Positions 35,698 to 44,286 of a DNA stretch of 62,856 nt are shown here, piece by piece (the first letter of the stretch is position 1; each line of letters opens with the position of its first letter). Source of the stretch: Pseudonocardia lacus. Its GTDB lineage: Bacteria; Actinomycetota; Actinomycetes; Mycobacteriales; Pseudonocardiaceae. Position numbers and translations under genes: made by a program. The stretch spans positions 1 through 62,856 of the forward strand of contig NZ_JAHDTH010000021.1 in assembly GCF_018531445.1 (NCBI RefSeq), written 5' to 3'. The notes beneath the pieces are model-generated. The model ran no database searches, was not told where the DNA came from, and saw only the letters and a list, made by a program, of their open reading frames with translations.

Positions 35698-36822
35698 TCA
35701 CACGCCCAGCCGGACGACGATCTGCTCGCGGTGCTGCTCCGGGGCGCCCAGCACGGCCCGGTTGAGCGTGGCCCGCCGCAGGTAGAGGTGGATGTCGTGC
35801 TCCCAGGTCACCCCGATCCCACCGAGCAGCTGGACGCACTCCTGGATGAAGGTGACCGCGGTGTCCCCGACGTAGGCCGCGGCGATCCGGACCAGCCGCG
35901 CGACCTCGGGGTCGCGCTCGTCCAGCGCCCGGGCGGCGGCGTCCGTGGTGGCCTTGGCCGACTCCAGGTGCAGCAGCATGTCCGCCACCCGGTGCTTGAG
36001 CGCCTGGTAGGAGGAGATGGGCCGGCCGAACGCGTAGCGGTCGCCCATGTAGGCGAAGGTGAACTCGAAGACGCGGTCCATCAGGCCGACGGACTCCGCG
36101 CTCTGCAGGGTCAGCGCGAGCTGCAGCTGCCGCTCGACGCCGCCGTCGGCTCCGCCGGGCTCGCCCACCACGGCAGTGCCCGGCAGGCGCACCTCGTCGA
36201 ACCGCAGCCGGGCGAACCGCCGGACCAGATCGAGGCTGTGCCCGGGGACGACGGTCACGCCCGGGTGGTCGCGCGGCACCAGCACCTGGGTGAGCCCGTC
36301 GCCGGTCCGCGCGACGACCAGCACGACGTCGGCCGCGGCGCCCGCCTCGACGTAGGCCTTCTCCCCGGTCAGGACGACCTCGTCGCCCTCGACCCTGGCC
36401 TCGGTGCGCACGTCCCCCGGCGCCCAGCCACCCTGCTCGGCCAGCGCCCAGGCGGCCGTGGTGGAGCCCTCCAGGAGCCCGGGCAGGTGCTCCTCCTTCA
36501 GCCCGGCGCTCCCGCCGGCGCTCAGCGCCGAGATCACCACGTTGGTCGGCAGGAACGGGCCGGGCCCGACCATCCGGCCCAGCTCCTCGGCCACGATCAC
36601 GGCGTCCTGCACGGGGTTCCCGGACAGGCTGCCGCCGCCGTCGTCCTCGGCGGCCAGCAGGGACGTCCAGCCGAGCTCGGCGGCGCGCTGCCACCAGGCC
36701 GGGTCGACGCCGTGCTCGGTGCGGTGCAGCTCCCGGACGCGCTCGACCGGGGACTCGCGTTCGAGGAACCGGCGGGTGTTCTGCTGGAAGAACAGCCGGT
36801 CCTCGGCCAGTTCAAGATCCAT
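35698..36822 (-). CDS. Acyl-CoA dehydrogenase family protein (subunit B, diverged)
   Basis: 374 residues. The three-domain ACAD fold is visible: helical N-terminus (FFQQNTRRFLERESPVERVRELHR), beta domain with LVPRDHPGVTVVPGH, and C-terminal FIQECVQLLGGIGVTWEHDIHLYLRRA. The FAD-contact loop is less conserved than in the neighbour. The start overlaps the end of the crotonase gene by 11 bp. It is probably the non-identical partner of the 34401-35687 protein. Confidence 0.92.
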   Translation of the reverse strand: MDLELAEDRLFFQQNTRRFLERESPVERVRELHRTEHGVDPAWWQRAAELGWTSLLAAEDDGGGSLSGNPVQDAVIVAEELGRMVGPGPFLPTNVVISALSAGGSAGLKEEHLPGLLEGSTTAAWALAEQGGWAPGDVRTEARVEGDEVVLTGEKAYVEAGAAADVVLVVARTGDGLTQVLVPRDHPGVTVVPGHSLDLVRRFARLRFDEVRLPGTAVVGEPGGADGGVERQLQLALTLQSAESVGLMDRVFEFTFAYMGDRYAFGRPISSYQALKHRVADMLLHLESAKATTDAAARALDERDPEVARLVRIAAAYVGDTAVTFIQECVQLLGGIGVTWEHDIHLYLRRATLNRAVLGAPEQHREQIVVRLGV

Positions 36823-37690
36823 CGGTCGGCTCCTCCAGCCAGCGGTTGAACGTCGGTGTCTGCTTGCGCAGCCAGGCGCGGGAACCCTCGACCGCGTCGG
36901 TGTGGAAGTCGCTCACCGCGGTCCGCACCGCGATGTCGTCGCCGGCCTGGTCGAGCGTCTGGTGCGCGGCGTTGTAGACGGCCCGTTTCAGCAGCCTCAT
37001 GGCGACCTGCGGGCCAGCAGCCAGCTCGGCAGCCAGCTCGCGCGAGCGCTGCGGCAGGTCGTCGTCGTCGACCACCTCGGTGACCAGGCCGAGCGCCTGC
37101 GCCTCCGCGGCGCCCACCATCCGCTTGCGCAGCAGGAAGTCCAGCGCGCCCTTGACGCCCAGGTGCTCGACGAGCAGCCAGTGCCCGCCCTCGTCGGGCT
37201 GGTAGCCCATGCGCAGGGTGGCGCTGCCGAGCGTCGCCGACCGTGCCGCGACCACGTAGTCGCAGGCCAGCGCCATGCTGAGGCCGATCTGCACGGCGAA
37301 GCCGTTGACCGCGGCGATGGTCACCTTGTCCAGCCGGCGGATCGTGCGGGCCAGCTCCTGGCTGTGCGTGCGCAGCTGGGCGGCCAGGTCGACCGGCGCC
37401 CGGTGCCCACCGGGCAGGTCCGGGACGAGCGTGGGGCGCTCGTCCTCGTCGCGCGGGCCGAGCCACATCCCGGCGCAGAAGCCGCGGCCGGTGGCCGTCA
37501 GGACCACCACCCGGACCGCCGCGTCGAGCTGGCAGGCGGACAGCACCTCGACCAGGTCCCGGCGGGCGGGGATGGACAGCGCGTTGAGCCGGTCCGGGCG
37601 ACGGAGAATGATCTCGGCGATCCCGCCGTCGACGGTGACGTCGAAGCCCTGGTACTCGCCGACGAGCGGACTGCTCACGAGCTCGCTCAT
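36812..37690 (-). CDS. Enoyl-CoA hydratase/isomerase family (crotonase fold)
   Basis: 292 residues. FCAGMWLGPRDEDE and NGFAVQIGLSMALACDYVVAARSATLGSATLRMGYQPDEGGHWLLVE carry the two oxyanion segments. LRMGYQPDEGG replaces the more usual GLxPGxGG, so the exact reaction (hydratase, isomerase or other) is open. The ATG overlaps the SDR stop (ATGA), and the 3' end overlaps the dehydrogenase gene by 11 bp. Confidence 0.88.
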   Translation of the reverse strand: MSELVSSPLVGEYQGFDVTVDGGIAEIILRRPDRLNALSIPARRDLVEVLSACQLDAAVRVVVLTATGRGFCAGMWLGPRDEDERPTLVPDLPGGHRAPVDLAAQLRTHSQELARTIRRLDKVTIAAVNGFAVQIGLSMALACDYVVAARSATLGSATLRMGYQPDEGGHWLLVEHLGVKGALDFLLRKRMVGAAEAQALGLVTEVVDDDDLPQRSRELAAELAAGPQVAMRLLKRAVYNAAHQTLDQAGDDIAVRTAVSDFHTDAVEGSRAWLRKQTPTFNRWLEEPTDGS

Positions 37691-38520
37691 CGGGCTGCCA
37701 GGAACGCGTCGAGCGGGGCGAAGTCGGCCAGCATGCGCTCGCGGTGGGCCACGATCAGGTCCTTCACCTTCGGATCGGTGAACACGTAGAGCCGGCCTTC
37801 GCGCACTCCTCCGACCGTCATCCGGGCAACGACCTCGGGGTCCAGCGCCGGGGAGAGGTCGAACGAGCCGCTCGGGACGTGCGCGGGGCGGGTGTCGTCG
37901 GCCGTCGCCGCCTCGGCGGGGCGGTTGCGCACCGAGTCGGTGATGCGGGTGCGGACCCCGGCCGGGCACAGCGCGGTCACCCCCACCCGGGTGCCGGCCA
38001 GCTCATTGTGCAGGGTCTCGGTCAGCCCGACGACCCCGTACTTCGACGCGGAGTACATCGCGCTCTGCGCGCTGGGCACGATCCCGTTCATCGAGGCCGT
38101 GTTGACGATGTGGCACTCCTGCCCCGAGTCGAGCATGTCGGGCAGGAACTCGGTGATGCCGTGGACGACGCCGTCGAGGTTGACCCCGAGCACCCAGCGC
38201 CAGTCCTCGTACGTCGCGTGGATGCCGCGCCGGTGGTAGGAGACACCCGCGTTGTTGCACAACAGGTGGACGAGCCCGAACCGCTCGCGCGCGGCCGCGG
38301 CCAGCTCCTGCACCGAGCCGCGGTCGGCCACATCGGTGCGCACGGCCAGCGCCGAACCGCCGTCGGCGGTGATGGCGTCGGCCACGGCGGCGGCCCCGTC
38401 GAGCTCGACGTCGGAGACCACGACGCGGCAGCCCTCCGCGGCCAGCACCCGCGCGAGCGCCGCACCGATCCCGCTCGCGGCGCCGGTCACGACGGCGGTC
38501 CGTCCCTGTAGGTCCTCCAT
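37687..38520 (-). CDS. SDR-family oxidoreductase
   Basis: 277 residues. TGAASGIGAALARVLAAEGCRVVVSDVE (Asp after strand 2, NAD preference), NNAGVSY, catalytic Ser in NTASMNG, and YSASKYG. The C-terminal extension after residue 200 (AGVRTRITDSVRNRP, DPEVVARMTVGGVREGRLYVFTD) is seen in SDRs that act on bulky substrates. It is placed between the transporter ATPase gene (4-bp gap) and the crotonase, so it belongs to the long minus-strand operon. Confidence 0.9.
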   Translation of the reverse strand: MEDLQGRTAVVTGAASGIGAALARVLAAEGCRVVVSDVELDGAAAVADAITADGGSALAVRTDVADRGSVQELAAAARERFGLVHLLCNNAGVSYHRRGIHATYEDWRWVLGVNLDGVVHGITEFLPDMLDSGQECHIVNTASMNGIVPSAQSAMYSASKYGVVGLTETLHNELAGTRVGVTALCPAGVRTRITDSVRNRPAEAATADDTRPAHVPSGSFDLSPALDPEVVARMTVGGVREGRLYVFTDPKVKDLIVAHRERMLADFAPLDAFLAAR

Positions 38521-38524
38521 GCGA

Positions 38525-39403
38525 TCAGTCCTTTCCTGCCTCGACGCGGGCGAGGGGCTGCTCGGGCACGTCGGCCGGGACGGCCGGCGGCTGCGGGGCC
38601 GGACCGCGCAGCGACATCGGGATCGGCCGGGGGATGGCCGCGAGCAGCTCGCGGGTGTAGTCCTCGCGCGGGTTCTCGAAGATCTCCTCGACCCGGCCCT
38701 GCTCGACGATCCGGCCACCGGACATGACGATCGCCCGGTCGGCGATGACCTCGACCAACGACAGGTCGTGGGTGATGAACAGGTAGGTCAGCCCGAGCTC
38801 GCGCTGCAGGTCGAGCATCAGGTTGAGCACCTGCGCCCGGACCGAGACGTCGAGCGCGGCCACCGGCTCGTCGGCGACGATCAGGTCCGGCTTCATCGTC
38901 AGCGCCCGCGCGATCGCCGCGCGCTGCAGCTGCCCGCCGGAGAGCTCGGCCGGGTAGCGCTCCAGCACGTCGTGCGAGATGCCGACGACGTCGAGCAGTT
39001 CCGCGGTGCGGCGCAGCCGCTCCCCCCGCGACATCCCGAAGTGCACGTGCAGCGGCTCCGCGACCGACTCGCCGACCGGCAGGTGCGGGTCGAGCGAGCT
39101 GTACGGGTCCTGGAAGATCATTTGCATCCGCCGCCGCAGCGTGCGCAGCGCGGGCTGGTCCAGCGCCCGCACGTCCACGCCGTCGAAGCGCACGGTCCCG
39201 GCGTCGGGCTCGACCAGGCGCAGGATCAGCCGCCCGGTCGTCGACTTGCCGGCGCCGGACTCGCCGACCAGGGCCAGCGTCTCGCCGCGCTCGGCGGTGA
39301 ACCCGACGTCGTCGACGGCGGTGAACCACTCCCGCGCCCGCCCGAGGAACCCCTGGCGCACCGGGTACCGCTTCACCAGCCCCTCGACCTCCAGCAGGCT
39401 CAT
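38525..39403 (-). CDS. Peptide/nickel-type ABC transporter ATP-binding protein (DppF/OppF-like)
   Basis: 292 residues. Walker A VGESGAGKSTTGR, FQDPYSSLDPHLPVGES as the family Q-loop, signature ELSGGQLQRAAIARAL, Walker B LIVADEPVAALDV and the switch His in FITHDLS. It is the second of two ATPases of the importer encoded by 38525-43897. The gene order SBP-B-C-D-F is the classic one, and coding regions overlap by 4 bp at three of the four joints. Confidence 0.94.
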   Translation of the reverse strand: MSLLEVEGLVKRYPVRQGFLGRAREWFTAVDDVGFTAERGETLALVGESGAGKSTTGRLILRLVEPDAGTVRFDGVDVRALDQPALRTLRRRMQMIFQDPYSSLDPHLPVGESVAEPLHVHFGMSRGERLRRTAELLDVVGISHDVLERYPAELSGGQLQRAAIARALTMKPDLIVADEPVAALDVSVRAQVLNLMLDLQRELGLTYLFITHDLSLVEVIADRAIVMSGGRIVEQGRVEEIFENPREDYTRELLAAIPRPIPMSLRGPAPQPPAVPADVPEQPLARVEAGKD

Positions 39404-40389
39404 GACCGGGCTCCCGCGGGAGTCGGGATGCCCAGCAGGGGCACTTCGCCGGACCGCACGCACCGGACGTCCTCGACGAGGTCCACGGGTCCGGTGTCGC
39501 AGCGGCCGGTGACCCCGTGCGGGCACCGCGGGTGGAACCGGCAGCCCGGCGGCATCGCCCCGGGCGCGGGGACGTTGCCCGGGATGCTGATCAGGCGTCG
39601 CCCCCGGCCCACCGCGGGGATGGCGTTGAGCAGGCCCGCGGTGTAGGGGTGGCGCGGGCGCAGGAACAGCTCCTCGACGCCGGCCCGCTCGACGACCTGC
39701 CCCGCGTACATGACGACCACGTGCTGGGCCAGCTCGGCGATGACCCCGAGGTCGTGGCTGATGAAGACCACGGCGATGCCGGTGTCGCGCTGGATCTCGC
39801 GCAGCAGGTCGAGGATCCGCGCCTGGACCGTGACGTCCAGGGCGGTCGTCGGCTCGTCGGCGAAGACCAGCTTCGGCGAGCAGGCCAGCGCCATGGCGAT
39901 CATCGCCCGCTGGCACATCCCGCCGCTGAACGTGTGCGGGTACTCCGCGGCGCGCTCGGCGGCCCGCGGGATGTGGACGCGGTCGAGCATCTCCACCGCC
40001 CGGCGCCACGCCTCCTTGCGCGACACCCGTTCGTGCCGGCGGACGGACTCCGCGATCTGCTCCCCCACCGTGAACGCGGGGTCCAGCGTCCGGATGGCCT
40101 GCTGGAAGATCATGCTGATGGTGGCGCCGCGGCGGGTGGACAGCTCCCGCTGCGACAGCGTCGCGAGGTCCTCGCCGTCGAAGAGGACCTGACCGGTGAC
40201 GCGGGCGCCCTGCGCGCGGGTCAGGCCCATCGCGCTCAACGCCGTCACCGTCTTGCCGGAGCCGGATTCGCCGACCAGCCCGACCGTGGTGCCCGCCTCG
40301 ACGTCGAACGAGACCCGGTCGGTGACCGGGACCCAGCCGCCGGGCCCGCGGAAGGAGACACTCAGGTCCCGCACGCTGAGCAGGCTCAT
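39400..40389 (-). CDS. Peptide/nickel-type ABC transporter ATP-binding protein (DppD/OppD-like)
   Basis: 329 residues. Walker A GLVGESGSGKTVTALSAMG, signature TFSGGMCQRAMIAMALACS, Walker B LVFADEPTTALDV. The C-terminal oligopeptide extension contains CRFHPRCPHGVTGRCDT, the Cys cluster that binds Fe-S or zinc in DppD/OppD proteins. The start and stop overlap neighbours by ATGA. Confidence 0.94.
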   Translation of the reverse strand: MSLLSVRDLSVSFRGPGGWVPVTDRVSFDVEAGTTVGLVGESGSGKTVTALSAMGLTRAQGARVTGQVLFDGEDLATLSQRELSTRRGATISMIFQQAIRTLDPAFTVGEQIAESVRRHERVSRKEAWRRAVEMLDRVHIPRAAERAAEYPHTFSGGMCQRAMIAMALACSPKLVFADEPTTALDVTVQARILDLLREIQRDTGIAVVFISHDLGVIAELAQHVVVMYAGQVVERAGVEELFLRPRHPYTAGLLNAIPAVGRGRRLISIPGNVPAPGAMPPGCRFHPRCPHGVTGRCDTGPVDLVEDVRCVRSGEVPLLGIPTPAGARS

Positions 40390-41309
40390 GCCTTCTCCGC
40401 CACGGCGAACCGCGACGTCCCCAGCGCCCGGGCGAGACCGTCCCCGAGCAGCGAGAAGCTCAGTACGGTCAGGGCGATCATCGCACCCGGGACGTAGATC
40501 AGATGTGGCGCCTGGGCCATGTACGAGTTCGCTTCGGACAGCATCGATCCCCATGTGGCGGTCGGTGGTTGGACGCCGAGGCCGAGGAAGCTCAGGCTCG
40601 CCTCGATCGTGATCGCGAGCCCGAGCAGGATCGTGATCTGCACGAGCACCGGCGCGATCATGTTGGGCAGCACGTGGTGCAGGACCGTGCGCCGGGTCGG
40701 GAAGCCCAGCGCCCGGGACGCCTCGATGTAGGTCTCCTCGCGGACGCTGCGCGTCGTCGCCCGGGCCACCCGGAACAGCGGCGGGGTGAGCAGCAGGCCG
40801 ACGGCGAGCATCGCGTTGGTCAGCCCCGGTCCGAGCACGGTCACGACCGTGATCGCGAAGAGCAGGCCGGGGACGGCCATCAGCATGTCGACCAGGCGGC
40901 CGAGCAGGCTGTCCACCCGTCCCCCGACGTACCCGGCCAGCAGCCCGCCGGTGACCCCCACCAGCACACCGATGGCCACCGCCTGCAGGGAGGCGAGGAG
41001 GGACACCCGCGCGCCGAACATCAGCCGGCTGAGCTCGTCGCGGCCGAAGTCGTCCTGGCCGAGCCAGTGCTGCGCCGACGGGCCCTGCAGGCGCCCGAGC
41101 AGGTCCTGGCGGTCCGGGTCGAACGGGGCGAGCCACGGGGCCAGCACGGCCAGCAGCACCACCAGGGTGAGGAAGGCCAGCGCGCCGGTGGGGACCGGCT
41201 GGCGCAGCAGTCGGCGCAGGACCCGACCGCGCCGGGGCACCGGGCGCGACGCGGCGGGCCCGCCCGGTGGCGGGGACGTGGCGGGATCGATCAGCACGCC
41301 TTCGGTCAT
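40386..41309 (-). CDS. Peptide/nickel-type ABC transporter permease (DppC-like)
   Basis: 307 residues with about six hydrophobic helices. The N-terminal APWLAPFDPDRQDLLGRLQGPS...HWLGQDDFGRDELSRLMFGARVSL is the family hallmark, and the EAA loop is EASRALGFPTRRTVLHHVLPN. It pairs with the DppB-like protein encoded just upstream (4-bp overlap). Confidence 0.94.
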   Translation of the reverse strand: MTEGVLIDPATSPPPGGPAASRPVPRRGRVLRRLLRQPVPTGALAFLTLVVLLAVLAPWLAPFDPDRQDLLGRLQGPSAQHWLGQDDFGRDELSRLMFGARVSLLASLQAVAIGVLVGVTGGLLAGYVGGRVDSLLGRLVDMLMAVPGLLFAITVVTVLGPGLTNAMLAVGLLLTPPLFRVARATTRSVREETYIEASRALGFPTRRTVLHHVLPNMIAPVLVQITILLGLAITIEASLSFLGLGVQPPTATWGSMLSEANSYMAQAPHLIYVPGAMIALTVLSFSLLGDGLARALGTSRFAVAEKA

Positions 41310-42253
41310 CTGGCGCCTCGCAGCTTCGGGTTGATCAGGCCGTAGGACGCGTCGACGACGATGTTCACGGCCATCACGAACAGGGTCGTCACCGTGACGA
41401 TCCCGAGCATCACCGGGACGTCCTGGTTCATCGCCGTCTGCTGGGCCAGCAGGCCGAGCCCGGGCAGCACGAAGATCGTCTCGATGATCACCGTTCCGCC
41501 GAGGAGCGCGGCGATGCGGAAGCCGAGCACGGCCACCACCGGCACGGCCGCGTTCTTCAGCGCGTGCTTGAACATCAGGCTGGCCGCGGTCAGCCCCTTC
41601 GCCCGCGCCGCCATCAGGTAGTCGCTGCCCTCCTCCGCGATCAGCGCCGACTTGAGCTGCAGCGCGATGGTCGCCGCCGGGTTCATGGCCAGCGCCAGCG
41701 CCGGCAGGGCCAGGTGGTAGAGCCACTGCCCGGCGCCCTCGGAGAGCTCCGCGTAGCCGAGGGTGGGGAACACCGCGTAGCTGACCGCGAAGATCAGCAC
41801 GAGCACGAGCGCCAGCCAGAACGACGGGATCGCCAGCATCACCGAGGACACCGCCGTGACGATCCGGTCGACGAGCCGACCCGGGCGGAACGCCGCGAGG
41901 ATGCCGAGAGCGAACCCCGCCAGCACCGCCAGCAGCAGCGACAGCACCCCGAGCGAGAGCGTCACGGGCAGCCGCTGCAGCAACAGCTCCGACACCGGCT
42001 GGTTTGAGAGGTAGGACTGGCCGAGATCGCCCTGCACCGCGTTCCCGAGCCACTCGAAGTAGCGCTGCAGCAGCGGCTCGTCCAGCCGCAGCTCCTGGCG
42101 GATCGCCTCGACCACCTCCGGGGAGGGGTTCTCCCCGGCCAGCGCGTAGCCCGCGTCCCCCGGCGCGATCTCCACCAGCAGGAACACCGTGAAGGTCACC
42201 ACGAGCAGGGTCGGGACCAGGGCCAGCAGCGGCCGCCCGACGAGCTTGAGCAC
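41306..42253 (-). CDS. Peptide/nickel-type ABC transporter permease (DppB-like)
   Basis: 315 residues with a GTG start. Residues 10-30 form the first helix (LVPTLLVVTFTVFLLVEIAPG). LGQSYLSNQPVSELLLQRLPVTL and the EAA loop ARAKGLTAASLMFKHALKNAAVPVV are typical. Nine bp separate it from the binding-protein gene. Confidence 0.94.
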   Translation of the reverse strand: MLKLVGRPLLALVPTLLVVTFTVFLLVEIAPGDAGYALAGENPSPEVVEAIRQELRLDEPLLQRYFEWLGNAVQGDLGQSYLSNQPVSELLLQRLPVTLSLGVLSLLLAVLAGFALGILAAFRPGRLVDRIVTAVSSVMLAIPSFWLALVLVLIFAVSYAVFPTLGYAELSEGAGQWLYHLALPALALAMNPAATIALQLKSALIAEEGSDYLMAARAKGLTAASLMFKHALKNAAVPVVAVLGFRIAALLGGTVIIETIFVLPGLGLLAQQTAMNQDVPVMLGIVTVTTLFVMAVNIVVDASYGLINPKLRGAR

Positions 42254-42262
42254 GGTCCGGCC

Positions 42263-43897
42263 CTACTTCGCCGTCACGTAGAGGTAGCGGACGTCCACCA
42301 GGCCGATGTCGGTGCCGGGCATCGTCTCCAGGTTCCCGACGCTCCCGTCGGTGAGCCAGACCTGCGACCCGTAGCACATCGGCACGGAGTAGGCGCCCTC
42401 GTAGAGCATCTGCGCCATCTCGTCGAAGACCTTCGCCCGCTGATCCTGGCTCAGCAGCGGGTCACCGAGTTGGGCGAGCAGGGGCTCGTAGGGGGCCCGG
42501 TCCGCCTCGGGGACGAGGTTGATGTTGCCGAAGTAGAGGTCGGTGACCAGCTGGGCGGGGTCCGAGCTGCCGACGAAGGCGCCTTGCTGGGCGTCGAAGT
42601 CGCCCTTGGCGAAGGTCGGGCCGCCCGGGGTGCGGGTGTCGACCGCGAGCTCGACGTCCATGCCGACGTCGCGCAGCGCCTGCTGCACCGCCTGCCCCTG
42701 CGCCTTCCAGGTCTCCGCGGCGTACAGGGTGAACTTCGGGGTCCCGACCCCGGACTCGGCGATGAGCCGACGCGCCTTCTCCGGGTCCGCAGGCGGGATC
42801 TGCGCCAGCGCCGGGCTGCTGGCCCAGTGCTGCCCCTCCGGGTAGTCCTGGATCGTGGGGGTGCAGTCGCCGTTGAAGAGGCCCTCGTTGATCGCGTTGC
42901 GGTCGATCGCGGCCTGGATCGCCTGGCGCACCTTGACGTTGTCCAGCGGCGGCCGCGACGCCTGCAGCCACAGCTCCTGGTTGATCTTGGGCTGGCGGAA
43001 GAACATCCCCGCCACCTGCCCGCTCTCCACGAGCTGCTTGGCCCGGGCGACGTCGACGCCGGTGACCTGCCCCATCGTGATGTCGCCTGCCTGCGCCGCG
43101 TTGATCCGCTGGGCGGCGGTGGGGATGTTCAGCCACTCCAGCTCGGCGATCTTCGCGGCGTCCTTGTCCCAGTAGTCCGCGATGTCCGCCCGCCGGGTGT
43201 AGTTGATCTTGCCTCCCGGGCCCGGCTGCATCCCGGCCAGCGTGTACGGCCCGGACTCGTTGCCGACGCCGATGCTGGTGGTCAGGTCGGCGGCCGGGTC
43301 GGCGAACGCCTTGGGATTCATGATCATGCCGGTGTTCTCGGCGAACAGGACCGGGAGCTGGGCTCCGCTGCCCTTCTGCAGCCCGATGACCACCGTGCCG
43401 GGGTCCGGAGCGGTGATCTCGGTGATCACCTGGAGGGACTGGACGCTGATCCCGCCGGGGATGGTCCGCATCCGGTCGAGGTTCGCCTTGACCGCCGCCG
43501 CGTCCACCTTCGACCCGTCGGCGAAGGTCGCGTCCGGGCGCAGGGTGAGCGTCAGCGCGCTGCCGTCCGGGGCGAACTCCCACGCCGTGGCCAGCATCGG
43601 CTCCACCTCGCCCTTGGGCCCGAGGCGGGTCAACCGGTCGTAGAGCGGCAGCAGGTAGATGTCGGCGCCACCCCGCTGGACGTTCTTCGCCGGGTCGAGC
43701 GTCGAAGGGCCGATCGCGTAGGCGAACACCGCGCTGGCGTTCAGATCGGCCTCACCGGCCGGCTGCTGGGCCGCGGGCGCGGAGCCCCCCGCGGGTGCTC
43801 CGCACGCCGCAGTGGCGAGGGCGACCGCAGCGACGGCGAGTACTCCGATCGACCTACGCATCGTCCTACGCACGGATGTACCCGTGGGTCGCGACAT
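42263..43897 (-). CDS. ABC transporter solute-binding lipoprotein, family 5
   Basis: 544 residues from the ATG at 43897, chosen because GGAGGAG lies eight nt upstream. A signal peptide with RRTMRR, a hydrophobic run and ATAAC suggests lipid anchoring near residue 33. The mature protein contains PLYDRLTRLGPKGEVEPMLATAWEFAPDGSALTLTLRPDATFADGSKVDAAAV, the family-5 opening. Family members bind peptides, nickel-chelates or other ligands. With acyl-CoA genes downstream in the same operon, a carboxylic acid or conjugate is a reasonable guess. It is the first gene of the operon. Confidence 0.93.
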   Translation of the reverse strand: MSRPTGTSVRRTMRRSIGVLAVAAVALATAACGAPAGGSAPAAQQPAGEADLNASAVFAYAIGPSTLDPAKNVQRGGADIYLLPLYDRLTRLGPKGEVEPMLATAWEFAPDGSALTLTLRPDATFADGSKVDAAAVKANLDRMRTIPGGISVQSLQVITEITAPDPGTVVIGLQKGSGAQLPVLFAENTGMIMNPKAFADPAADLTTSIGVGNESGPYTLAGMQPGPGGKINYTRRADIADYWDKDAAKIAELEWLNIPTAAQRINAAQAGDITMGQVTGVDVARAKQLVESGQVAGMFFRQPKINQELWLQASRPPLDNVKVRQAIQAAIDRNAINEGLFNGDCTPTIQDYPEGQHWASSPALAQIPPADPEKARRLIAESGVGTPKFTLYAAETWKAQGQAVQQALRDVGMDVELAVDTRTPGGPTFAKGDFDAQQGAFVGSSDPAQLVTDLYFGNINLVPEADRAPYEPLLAQLGDPLLSQDQRAKVFDEMAQMLYEGAYSVPMCYGSQVWLTDGSVGNLETMPGTDIGLVDVRYLYVTAK

Positions 43898-44286
43898 ACC
43901 AAAGCTCCTCCACATCGAGGGACCAGTCGCATGAAGACGGAGAACCCGCCGCGACGCGACGACCATAACCTCGCCCAGCGGTCCGGTAAAGAGAACTAGG
44001 CTATCTTTTTGGTGGGTCGGTCCAGCCGGCAGGAGCGACACCAGGAGCGAGGCCCGATGCAAGCCGCCGAGCATAGATGCTGGTAGCTGGCTATCTGCTC
44101 TAGTCCCGGCGGGCGAACCGCCGCGGGGTGCTCGACCCAGCGCCTCGGAGAAAAAAACTACTGATACCTCCTCCGACGGTCTGCGGACCAGTCGCGCCGG
44201 CGGGCCGGGGTGGGTGCGAGCCAGCCCCACGGCGCCGGCCGGCCACCGCCGAGCGGCGGCCGGACCACGAGCGACGAGCGGAAGGC
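43898..44286. other. Intergenic leader of the transporter/acyl-CoA operon
   Basis: 389 bp without a supportable gene. It should hold the promoter of the long minus-strand operon. GGCTATCT occurs twice in direct orientation (43999-44006 and 44089-44096), 90 bp apart, a possible regulator site. A run of seven A (44151-44157) lies inside an imperfect hairpin (TCGGAG 44145-44150 with CTCCGA 44171-44176). On the minus strand this gives a T7 run downstream of the crotonase gene ending at 44287, so it may help terminate it. Confidence 0.5.
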
